Shown piece after piece: positions 34,601-46,710 of a DNA stretch of 64,000 nucleotides. The notes under the pieces are model-generated. The model worked only from the letters and a program-made list of their open reading frames with translations. It was not told the origin of the DNA and ran no database searches. Source of the DNA: Symbiodinium natans. Lineage: Eukaryota > Sar > Dinophyceae > Suessiales > Symbiodiniaceae. Location of the stretch: NCBI GenBank assembly GCA_905221605.1, contig CAJNDS010002657.1:406501-470500 (forward strand). Direction: 5' to 3'. The position numbers were made by a program, and so were the translations under genes. Each line of letters opens with the position of its first letter. Position 1 is the stretch's first letter.

Positions 34601-37600
34601 ACAACTCTGAAGCTAAAACCTTGAGATCCCAAGGGTTGCAGGGTTGCCACTGGGATGTCAGGGAAGAGTAGGTTCTGAGACCTCGAACTGCGGAAGCCTA
34701 TCTCCCCGAGGTGCAGACGGTGCAGAAAGTCGTGGAGATCCCGCAGGCGAATGTGCATGCAACCCTCAACATCCATCCCTTTCTGGAGTCTCCCAGGGTT
34801 GCATCGGGATATGGCACCTGAAACAAAACTCTCCCGAAAGCAGCAAGAGCTCAACTCCTGGGCCCTGACCCGAAATCCCATGTATGCCAGGAGGGCCAGA
34901 CCATTCAGGGCAGCGTTCGGGAAGTGGACGTCCCTGGCGAGCCCCGTCGCGAGGATTCTGGGGAAGTGCATGGGGGGGCTGATCACAATCTTACGAGTCC
35001 TATGTGGTATACCATAGTAGAAACCGGAAAGGGCCTCTAGTTTCGATCAGCCCGCATGTCTAAGAAGAGTTTAGGTGAGGCGTTCATGCTATGTTTTGCA
35101 GGGTTCTGACACTGCTTGTTTTGAGTATCTCGGAGGGTCAAGGGGCCATCATGGGTACTTTTAAGAAGGGTAATAAATACCTCAAGTAGAGTTATGACCA
35201 GCTAACATCACAGCTTCCCTACCTATACCCCACTTCTCACTTCCCGTGAACCTTCAAGTGAGGGGGTGAAGAATCGCAGAGGTCGTGTGACATGTAGCTT
35301 TATCCCTGGAGACCCTGAGATGCTTTCAAACTCCTTAAGTTTGGGGGTCCAAGCTCTGTTGGGTTTTAGGATTCAGGGTTTCATAGGGTTTCAAGGGTTC
35401 AGAGGGCTGATAGGGTTTAGGATTTCTTTGGTTTGTATGGTTTGCGGGGTTTACAGGTTTTGGGGTTGAAGGGTTAAGTCCCTAACCCTCAATCCTCAAC
35501 CGCAAGCCCGAAGGGTCTCAGGGTTTTGGATTTCGGGAGGTCGGGTAAAGCACCGCCGGCCACAGGAGCACCCGACCCAGACCGTGCAACAGGCCTGCGC
35601 CTGTAGGGCATTTGATCTCCGTTGCTGAAACGCTTAGGGTTCAGGGCTGTGCTTCAGGAGGGGGCGAAAAAAAAAGCACCCCGCAACAGAAAAAATAACA
35701 CTCTTACCGGGTGTGGAGGAGGGATCCTTAACATGCGACCCTGTATACTTCCCGGTAGGAGTACGCGGGTGCAACCACAATTGTTGGAGAACCGGCGGTC
35801 GGAATCCAACCCTCCCAAATCATTGACCAGGCTTGGTATAGTCGGGTTGGTAGGTTGGCAGGAAGGAGGGTGGTCTGCTAGCTTTCACGGCCACGCGATC
35901 GCCCTAAATCTGAACCCAAAAGTCTACAAGCCCACAACCCTGAAACCCTCAAAACACAAACCCCAAAGCTCGAGACCCCAAACAAGAATTAGACCCTAAA
36001 CCCTAAACCCCAAGCCCTAAACCCTAAACTCCAAGCCCCCAAGCCTAAACCCTAAACCCTAAACCCTAAACCCTAAACCCCAAACCCTAAACCCCAAACC
36101 CTACTGATTCCTTCGAATCTCAGGTCCTCAAAGGGCCTGACCACCCGCCTGAAGTCGTTGAGGGCGAGGCCAGGACATCCTTCAAAAGGGCGTTTCAAGG
36201 GTTTGGGGTTTAGGGTTCAGGGATTAGGGTTCAGGGTTTTAGGGGTTTTAGGCGGTTTCAGGGTTTTAGGGTTCAGGGTGTTAGGTTTTGGGGTTTAGGG
36301 TGCATAGGCAGCGAGATATAAAGGGTTTCAGGGCTTCAGAGCTTCAAGGTTGCAGCTCTTGCGTGTTGGGTTTGAAGGCTTGCAGGAGAATCCCAACAGC
36401 CTACAGACACCCTGAAGCACCCACAGCTTCTGGAACCACCCGAGAGGCCTCCAACCCAAAAGCCCTTGGAGCGGTGAGGAACACTCAGACCATGCAACCC
36501 CCCCCCCCCTGAACGGGGGCCAAGGCTACTTGCCTTGAAGCTCTACCAGGGGCCCCTTTAATCGCTCCCCAACATCGTAGGATTCCCTTAAACACGAGGA
36601 CCCCAATTAGGTAGTAGCTTGGAGAGGTCACGGAGGCTCCGGCTCCTGCCCAGCCGCAGGCCATGCATGGGTGGCAGGAGTAGTTTAGGGTTTAGGGTTT
36701 AGGGTGGCAGCATTATTTTAGGGAGCCAATTTGGGCCCTCGCCGTATAGGGTTCAGGGTTGGGCTGTTCCCCCTGAAGCGAACAGTCCTTAGTGGGGATT
36801 TTTATAGGGCTGGTACTATAATCCCTATGAAGGGCTGTTAGGATGAGGGGGAACATCCCAAGTTCAGGGTTTCAATGGCAACATTGAAGGGTTGGATGGG
36901 ATTTCGGGTTTTCGTGGGCTTGGTGCTCTGGGCCTTGGGTGCGGGGTTAGGCTTTACAAGGTGCCAGGCATTGCTCAACATGTTGGATTTTATGGTGCTT
37001 TGGGTTTCTGAGCTGTGCCATTGATCAACATGCTGTAAATTGTAGCATCCAGCTGCTCAGCATGCTATTTCTTGCGGCACCCCACTGCAATTTGCAGTGC
37101 TTGCTAGCAGCCCGCCTCGAAGGCAAGTCGCAGAATCAGCAAACAGCCTAAGATACCCAAGCATGGCCTGTATAGTATAGGCATCTATATACATAGATTC
37201 TCCTCAATATAACTCTTTTGTTGCTCTGCAAAGGATCTTCTTCCTGAACCCGACACCCCAACAAAGCACACAAAGCCTGGTGATTCCCGGTGCAACCGCA
37301 GGGTACACCCTACGGGGCCCCGCAGCCCATGACGGCTGGGCCCTTGAACTTTGAGGTGTGCAGGTCCTGTAAGCCCTCAAATTGAAAACCTTAAATGCAA
37401 CTCGCAAGCCTGATGGGTTTCAGGTGCCAGCGCAGGGCACACCCTATGGTGCCCCGCAGCCTATGCCGGCCGGACCCTGAAACTTTCGGTTTTGAAGCCA
37501 CTCAAATGGCTCAGAAGTACTCAAGCCCCGAACACCTGATGTCCAAAAGCCTTCAGGTCGCAGCCGAGGGCACACCCTATTGGAGCCCCTTACACTTCGC

Positions 37601-40600
37601 CCTTCCTGAAGCCTGAAAGCCATCAGGTCCCAGCGCAGGGCACACCCTATGGTGCCCCGCAGCCTATGCCGGCCGGACCCTGAAACTTTCGGTTTTGAAG
37701 CCACTCAAATGGCTCAGAAGTACTCAAGCCCCGAACACCTGATGTCCAAAAGCCTTCAGGTCCCGCAGCCGCAGGGCACAGTCTATGGGGCCCCACAGCC
37801 CGTGACAGCAGGGCCCTTACACTCATATCCTCAATCCTCAGCGCAATCCCCCAGCCTGCAGCGTGAAAGCCGTCAGGTCCCAGCGCAGGGAACACCCTAT
37901 GGTGCCCCGCAGCCTATGACGGCCGGACCCTGAAACTTTGGGTTTTGAAGCCACTCAAATGGCTCAGAAGCACTCAAGCCGCGAACACCTGACGCCCCAA
38001 AGCCTTCAGGTCCCGCAGGGCACAGTCTATGGGGCCCCGCAGCCCGTGACAGCAGGGCCCTTATGTTCACCCTCATATCCTGAATCCTTAGCCGCAAAGC
38101 GTGAAAGCCATCAGGTCCCGGCGCAGGGCTCACCCTCTGGTGCCCCGCAGCCTATGACGGCCGGACCCTGAAACTTTGGGTTTTGAAGCCACTCAAATGG
38201 CTCAGAAGCACTCAAGCCCCGAACACCTGACGCCCCAAAGCCCTTCAGGTCCCGCAGGGCACAGTCTATGGGGCCCCGCAGCCCGTGACAGCAGGGCCCT
38301 TATGTTCACCCTCATATCCTGAATCCTTAGCCGCAAAGCGTGAAAGCCATCAGGTCCCGGCGCAGGGCTCACCCTCTGGTGCCCCGCAGCCTATGACGGC
38401 CGGACCCTGAAACTTTGGGCTTTGAGCATCCAAACCCACACTCAAAAGCCCACAAGCTCCAAGCCCCTGACGCCCCAAAGCCATCAGGTCCCAGCGCAGC
38501 CGCAGGGCGCAGTCTATGGGGCCCCGCAGACCACGGCTGGACCCTTACACTTCGACCTCAAGATCCTAGATCCCAAGCCCCAAACTGTAAGGGCCCTCAA
38601 CACAAAGCCAAAGCTACATAAAAAGAGAGAAAGACTAGCTTCGACACGATGTGTATATATAAATATATATATGTGTGCAGATGTATGTATGTATGTATGT
38701 ATGTATGTATGTATGTATGTATGTATGTATGTATGTATGTATGTATGTATGTATGTATGTATGTATACATAAGTATATGTACATGTGTATATACATATAT
38801 AGATATCCGTATTTGCCCCCCCCCATTGACTCACTGTTTGCGACTTCAATTTTATGAAGCTATGCTTAGTAAATGGCCTCTAAATTTATACAGTTCAACC
38901 CGGAATTTGCATTTTGTGTTTGATGGGTAGGTCTTGTGTTTCCGGGGCAATGCAGGCCCCAGTGCAGATGGCCCCCTCGCAAATGGCCCCGGCCACCTAC
39001 GCTGCCCCGCCGACGCAGATGGCCCCGGCGACCTATGCGGTGCCCTGATGAGGGTTTAGGGTTTAGGGTTTAGGGTTTAGGGTTCAGGGTTTAGGACGCT
39101 GGGCTCATGGGTTAGCCGGAAGCCTTGAGCCCCTCCATCAACTCCATCAACTGCCTGAAGCCCTTACCCTTGAACCCCACGTAAAACCCCAGATTTACAA
39201 GCCACCCTAAACCCTAAACCCTAAACCTTAAACCCTAAACCCTAAACCCTAGACCCTGGATCCTCTGAGTTCGTCAGCCCTGCCTCGCTGTGATATCTTT
39301 GAGCATCGGAGTTGGATTGTTTCAACATGTCAATGTCCGCTGCTTGCCTTGGGAAGTTGGCGCTGATGGGTTGTAAGTCGGGTAACTCTTACTATCACTG
39401 GTTATAGCCTTTTTCAGGGGTACTTATATGACCCTACTTATAACAACCCATGAACCTTCAAGCAGCTCATGCTCCTCATTGCAGGGCAATTAGGAGTGAG
39501 CTTTGCAATATGGTCTTTCAGAACTAGGGGTACCCCGTTTATACCCCAAATAGAATAGAATCCCCTTGAAGGGACCCCCAGAAAAGGGTACCCCTGCGTA
39601 AACCCCATATTCTGAACACAGCTCTCCGCCAGTCGCCAACGACAACCACCATCGGTGATCCCGTGTACCTGCCTCCCATCACTGCACCTGCCGAGGCCGC
39701 TAGCTGTACCTGCTGTCGTGTATGAGGGCGAGTTATGGTTTTCGTTGCAAGCCTCTCCACCCACTAAAACCCTCAGCCCTAAACCTTAACCCGAACCCTA
39801 AACAGTCCCATTGGCAACTTCCTGAACTCGTCGATCTTTGCCATAGAAACAAGCAAGATTTGGGTTTAGGGTTTAGGGTTTAGGGTTTAGGGTTTAGGGT
39901 TTAGGTTCTAGGGTTTAGGGTTTAGGGTTTAGGGTGGAAAGGCTCTGGGCCATGGATCGGCATCTTAAGAACTGACTGAACTCGGCCCCAATCCCAGTTC
40001 AATGTTAAAAAAACAAACTCAAGCGCCATCTTTTATGGATAGTACCCAAAGAGCCCAATACCCCGAAATTATAAGGAATATTCCTGAAATCAGAGTATGG
40101 ATCCCTCTATAATGTGAGGTATATTCCTTAATGAAGGGGTATTGGGCTCTCTGGGTGCTGCACTGCAGACCTTACCCGTTCTCTGTTTGTTTTATCATTA
40201 CTGCCTTGTGATTGGAGACCCCGAAATTGAAAATTTCACTTGCCCCAATCCTGCAAATCCACAATTGATTTTTAGTCAGCACATTTTGAGCGCAGAAGGC
40301 TCATCCCATAAGTATACTGTTTTTCGGGAGAAGGCGATCTTTTGGTTATTCCCATTAGTTTTGAGTCTTTCGTGAAAGATATCTTCGCATGCATAGGTTT
40401 CATTAGAGCCTACAAAAAACCTCTTGTGAACCTCTCAACACCGAGATGACAAAAACCTTGCATATTCAAGAATGGTCTTAGGTTCGCATTTTTAGTTGCT
40501 TCCAAGCGCGCTTCTTTGCTGCTGTTCTCAAAACCCAGCGCAGGCGCAGGGCGCACCCTATGGGGCCCCGCAGCCCATGACAGCCGCGCCCTTAGACTTC

Positions 40601-41606
40601 GAGGTTTGAAGCCCCTAAACCCTCAAGCCCCAACACTTGAAGTTCCGAAGCCATCAGGTCCCCGCGCAGCCGCAAGGTGCACCGTACGGGGCCCCGCAGC
40701 CCATCTATGGGGCTCCGCAGGCCATGACGGCCGGGTCCTTAAACTTTGAGAGCTTCTTTCTTCAATGGCCTCAGGCCCGGGGGGCCATGGGTGGGCGTAG
40801 AGGAGAAGGCTCCGCCGCGACACTTTTGAGCCCTGACGCCCTGAAGCATAACGGAGGGTCCCTGGCTTTTGACTCCGGCCGCAGAGGCGTATCACTCGCC
40901 TGTTTTCGGCATGTGCCTGCAAAGGATCGTGAAGGCTTCCCGAGGCCCTTCAAGGCAGGAGGGAGCAATCGACTAGGTTGCCATCCATCTTCCGGCGCCC
41001 TGCCGTGCCGTGTGGCGCACGTCTTGCCGCGCAGGTGTTTTTGGTTCGCTTGCTGCCTGCTGTATAGGGGAAACTGACTCGACGAGTGCGCGTGTCCTGC
41101 TACCTAGGTGTGTTTGGTGCACTGCTGGAATTCTAACTCGACGAGCTTGTTCTGGGTCCTTTTTCTTCCAATGCCATCCAATTCGCCCAGGGTCGGCGGA
41201 CCCTAGCCGTCAAACGCTCACACATATCCTAAAGCTCCACGCCACGGGTGCCAGTGCAGCCGCAGGCGGCACCCTACGGGGCCCCCCTTGATTGAAGCGT
41301 AGAAACCCTACATCTTCTCACCCTCAAGCACAAAACCTTACCCAAAACCTTAACGGCCCAAAGCCGTCAGGTCCCAATGCAGCCGCAGGGCGCACCCTAC
41401 GGGGCCCCGCAGGGCGCACCTTACGGGGCCATGCCTGTCACGATGCCATCCGAGGCTTGGGTGTTGAGTGCGAAGCTGGTATGATGCTGTGATAATCAAG
41501 GGAGACCGCCAGTAGAAGCAGCAATAGTAACAGTCGTACTAGGAGTAACAATACTGCCAAAGGTAGATACTGATGCCAGCAACACACACATCTGTATATG
41601 TAAATA

Positions 41607-41667
<61 letters not shown>

Positions 41668-41762
41668 GTGTGTGTGTGTGTATGCGTGTATGCGTGTATG
41701 CGTGTATGCGTGTATGTGTATGTGTAAATGTATGTGTATGTGTATGTGTATATGTCTATGTC

Positions 41763-41809
<47 letters not shown>

Positions 41810-42681
41810 GTGTGTCTCTCTCTCTCTCCGTCCCCCTCCTGCATCTGTTTCGAAGTTGGATTCGGGCCCCTACCCACTGCATAGTTCAGTAAGGGGTTTA
41901 ATAGCTCGACCCCACCCAGCCGCCCCACCTTTTGTTGAAAGCAAGACAGCCTGGCAAATCTTACCAACGCGTCGCAAAAGCCTGGGTGTTCTCACCCTGC
42001 TGGGTAGGCGAGCGGCCCCCCAACCTGTTCTCATCTTGTGAGAAAGTGTAACTCCACAAGAATCTGCCGGTCCTCATACTCGTCCAATGGGTGCCAAACC
42101 CTGGCCCTAAACCCTGAAGCCCCAAAGCCGTCGGGTCCCAGCGCAGCCGCAGGGCTCCCCCTACGGTGCCCCGCAAACCGTGATGGCCGGGCCCTTAAAC
42201 TTGGGGTGGTTTGAGGCCTCTGAATTTTCATCACCTCGAAGCCTAAAGAACCCCCAACCCTGAAGCCCCAAAGCCATCAGGTCCCGGCGCAGCCGCGGGG
42301 TACACGTTGCGGTTTCGGTTTTTGTTTGCACAGTCGGGAGGATGCTGTCTTGGGCCTGGTAGGGCGTTACTCGGCGGGTTGAAAGGAGTGTCGAGCTGAG
42401 CCCTAGGTCCTGTTGAGGGTGCACTCAAGGCAGACTTTGGACCTCGAACCGACAACGATTTTGCTTAGGTCTCCCTTCATGAGGAGGGCTATGCTACCAA
42501 CTCTCCCACCTAAGCCCCAAGTCCTAAACCCTCGGTTTAGAAACACCTTTCCATGCGAGGACTTATGTCTTAAGGTTCTCGGGTTTTGGGCGCTAGGTTT
42601 TGGCCCAAAGCAGCGTGACCAAATTTTCTGTACGGTCATCCACGCACTCCCGCCCCCAGCTGAAGGGCTGCTGACGAGTGG

Positions 42682-42726
<45 letters not shown>

Positions 42727-45700
42727 ACCTTTTCAAAGATCTACCCCTGGGCCTCGTGTTTCTGGTTCGGCTTTAAAGTCGGTCCGCAGCTGTGGCAATA
42801 GCTACCAGCCACCAGTACCCCCGTGCTAACTTCTTTCCTCTTTCCCCTTCCTGCAAACATTAAACTTTAAACCTTCGTCCGACTAAGCCCAAGCCCGCAA
42901 CCCTAAACCTTAAGCCTTAAACCCTAAATCCCTAAACTCCTAACCCCCCCAGACCCTAAATCCCTAAACCACAAATCCATGCGCTGCAGCCTGGCTACGC
43001 TCCGGGCTATGGGGCGCCGGTCACCATGCAGGCTCCCAGTAAAGGATCTGCCTGGAAGAATCTTGTGGCCCCCGACCTGAGCCTGTTCTTCTAAGCCTTG
43101 GGGTTTAAGGTTCAGTGTTTGGGGGTTTAGGGGTTTAGGGGTTTAGCGGTTTAAGGGGTTTAGGGGTTTAGGGTTTAGGGTTTCTAGGGTCTAGGGATCT
43201 AGGGCTTCGGCAAAAGAACGAAGGTCTTTGCATACTGGGAACCCTGAAGCCCAACTCCTGTTTGCCTCCTGCGTAATATAGGACGTCCGGCGGCGCCTCC
43301 ACCCTCGTTTTCGGTCTGCAGTGCCCTTGAAACCATTTTAGGGTTTAGGGTTTAGGGTTTAGGGTTTAGGGTTTCGGATTTAGGGTTTAGGGCAAGATGG
43401 GGCAAGTCCAAGTAACGGAGACATACCCACCCGCCCATTGAGTCCCACAGCATTAGGAAACTATTTCACGTTACATCTCAAGCCAGTCACACCACGAAGC
43501 CGTTTTAAACCTCAAAGCCCATGACTTGGGGAGGCGGGGAGGGGGGGGGGGGTGCCTTGGACAAAAGAAACGTATGTCAAATAGCCCTTAAGTGTCCAAC
43601 ACACGGGGAGGGGGGGAGGGGGGAGGAAGGGGGAGGGGCTGGGGAGGGCGGACAGGGCGGTCACGCCGTTCCTGTGCCCTCGAAGGTTTGTGCCCATCCA
43701 GGAAGGTTTGTGCCCATGCCCACGAATCCATTCGGGTTTATATACGTTTCTATATAAGCAAGAGGTTCGGGAAGGGCCACCCAGCCCCATGGCCCACAGC
43801 CCCCCAAAACCCAATGCCACCCAAGTAGGGGGTGTACCTCAAATTGTTGATTTGGTCAAGGGGTCTTGGGCTCTCTGGGAAAGATGTGCATCTCCGTGCA
43901 TGGTTCAGGATCTCGGGGTCTAGGGTTTGGATCCACCTCCAGAACTCGCAAACTTTTTGAGGTAATGTTTTCGACCCTTCATGAGAATCATATGTAACAT
44001 GGTAACCTACAAAAAGACAGTTTTGGGGTTCGTAAGGTAGGAATTCGGATCTTGGCAGGGCGGTGCGATGCCAGGCCACCTGGGGAAATTATGGTTTTCG
44101 AGCGGGTTCGGGGATTCAGGAAGGTATTGCTCTTCCGCACCCCAAGCCCAGAACCCTTCAACCTGGAGGAGCCTTTTTCTTTGCATGGGCCTATGGTTAT
44201 GGACGTAAGCGCCAAGGTCTTGGGTTGGTTGTGGTTGCGGGTGTGGTTGTGGTTGCTCTTGCTGTTGTGTGTTTTGGTCCTGACCTTCTGTTCTTGATGT
44301 TGGTGTCGTTCTTGTTGTTGTCCATCTTCTTCTTGGTGGTCGTGGGGACGTTGTTGGGGTTGTGGTTGTTGTTGCTCTTATACAACCTTATTAAGGTACT
44401 TATAACCCTACTTCTAATCGCCCAAAGAGCTTCAAGTAGGCTCCTGTCCCCTGGAGATGTTCGTGGTCGAGTCGAGCTTTGCCTCAAGTGTCAAAGGGGG
44501 ATGATTCGAGCACGCTTGTCGACAGGAGTAGTATCGAACATGAGCGACGCGATGTACAAGCCCTGACTGCTGGACCCTGAACCCCGAGTCTGAGCCCCTC
44601 AACATGAAAGTGGCCCGAAGCCCTCGATTCTAGATGCGAGCATTGCCAGGTACCGTGTACCCCGGCACTGTTATGCAGGGAGCCCCCGGCACGGACTACT
44701 TCACCATGATGGACCGTCTGAGGTTTAAGGGTCTAGAGGGCGCACTTAATGGCACGTGGGTCGTACTCCGAAGATTCTCGGTACCTTGAATAGGGGGTTG
44801 CAAACACGATTCCTAGTTGCCGTAATCATAGGTGCCAGCGGACCTTTTAGCGGAAGGCACACTGTTCCAGCTTCAACCTACGAGAGCGGTGTAGTTGGAA
44901 CACGGGCGAAGATTGTCAAGTTTTTTTAGCTTTCAAAGTGATTTGAGGCTTCTCGGAGGTGGGCAGCAGGTGGGTGAGCGCATCACAACCAGAAAATTTG
45001 ATATTGTGCAGAAGCACCAAACTCACTGACATGTTCAACGCTTTCGAGCTTTTCGTGCATCACGCGGGCGCATGTCTGTCGCGCGTATCTGGAGGGTTCT
45101 TGGAGCTAGACGCGTTGCCGTACATGTCCGGTCCAGTCAAAAGCCGAAAACGCGAAAATGATCTCCTGCCAAGCCTCACTCGCTGTGTGCGAGTATGACC
45201 GAATCTTTGTTATGTGCCCCACTTCCGGACTGGTCCAGAACTCATTGGCATCTTCCACAAAAGGGCACTTCATGCGCGGCCCAGAAGGATTTGTGTTTCT
45301 GGACGAACCCGCCTTTTTTCGATGTGCCTTGGCAGCCACACGCAATCGTGTGGAAAGGGTGCTCCGTGAAGTGCTTTTTTTTGTGTGTATTCTAGCTTCT
45401 AAACCGGAGTCTTTCTCTTCTCAACTCCCAGACAAGGTGTGCAAACTAAGGGCCGTCAGGCTTGGGCTAAGGCTAAGAAGAGGCTTCAGGGTGGTGGTGT
45501 TGCTGTTGCTGTAAAACCCTAGACTCCAGACTTCTCCAGACCTCTGCGACTGTGATTCCCGTGCGCTCCCCCCCCCCCCCAAAACCCCACCCTTCGGAGG
45601 ACACCAACCAGGACGGCGTTGTGTCCCGCGACGAGCCATTGGGCCGCAGTGCAGCTTGGGGTTCAGGGTTTAGGGTTTAGGGTTCAGGGTTTAGGGTTTA

Positions 45701-46657
45701 GGGTTTGTGAGAGTTTTCAGGAGTTTTCTGGGGTTTAGTGTCTGAGCGCCGCTGCTATACCTCGCATGAGTGGTCGTTGAACAACCGACAGGGACATATG
45801 TAGTTTCCGGGACATTCCAACAACGAGTCGCGCCGCGCAAACTCCGACCGAAAGCAAAAGAATCGAACCCCGAACTTCGATGACCACACCTGCTGAAACA
45901 CCTCTGTCTTTGCTTGTCACAACCGACTGAAGAGTTCTGGGTGAGCTTGTCTGGAGCGCTAGGAGTGATCTCGGTCCACTTTTTGCGCGTGCGCTTGGGC
46001 TCTGCGCCCGTGGAAGGTTTTCGGAGGTAGCGAGCCAGCCTCGGCTCACCCAACAATCCCCGAATTAAGCTTATTAAGCTTATCTTTCCGTAGGTTTCTG
46101 CACTGAAATGGTCATAAAATGGTAGTTTTTTCAGGTATGCCAATGCAATGCATATATATATATATATACATATCTATGTTATATATATATATGTTATATA
46201 TACATATATATATATACACACACATAATCATATACAACAATCACATACACCACATAGGTCGCCGACATGTAGACCTCTCGTGGCCCTCTTGGCCCCTCAG
46301 GTTCGCCGCAGCCATGAGGTCAGGTGGCGTGCAGCCCGTTGGAGCCCGGCCCCTGGAAAGCTTGGGGTTTTGGGGGTTTAGGGTTTAGGGTTTAGGGTTT
46401 AGGGTTTAGGGCTATTTGAAGCTTCAGCCTCGGAAAGTTTGGGGTTTGGGGATTTAGGGCTTAGGGTTTTTAGGTGCTCCAAAGTTTTGGGGTTTTGCGG
46501 TTTCGCGTTGGGATTTAGGGTTTGGCGTCAGCCCGAAACCGTAAACCCTAACCCCCAAACCCTAACCCCTAGGTTTAACCAGGGTTTTTAAACTAGGGTT
46601 GTTTAACCAGGGTTCAGCGGCTTGAGAGGTCTAGGGTTTTGGGTGCTGGGGCGCTGT

Positions 46658-46710
<53 letters not shown>

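Noticed and set aside
43039-43095. Gene end at TAA 43093 (…APDLSLFF)
   Set aside because: A canonical gtaaag donor at 43039 gives phase 1, which joins correctly to the exon at 44650.
45158-45514. 118-codon frame in the intron after 44722
   Set aside because: It has no repeat or splice pattern like the neighbouring exons and no recognised domain; probably chance.
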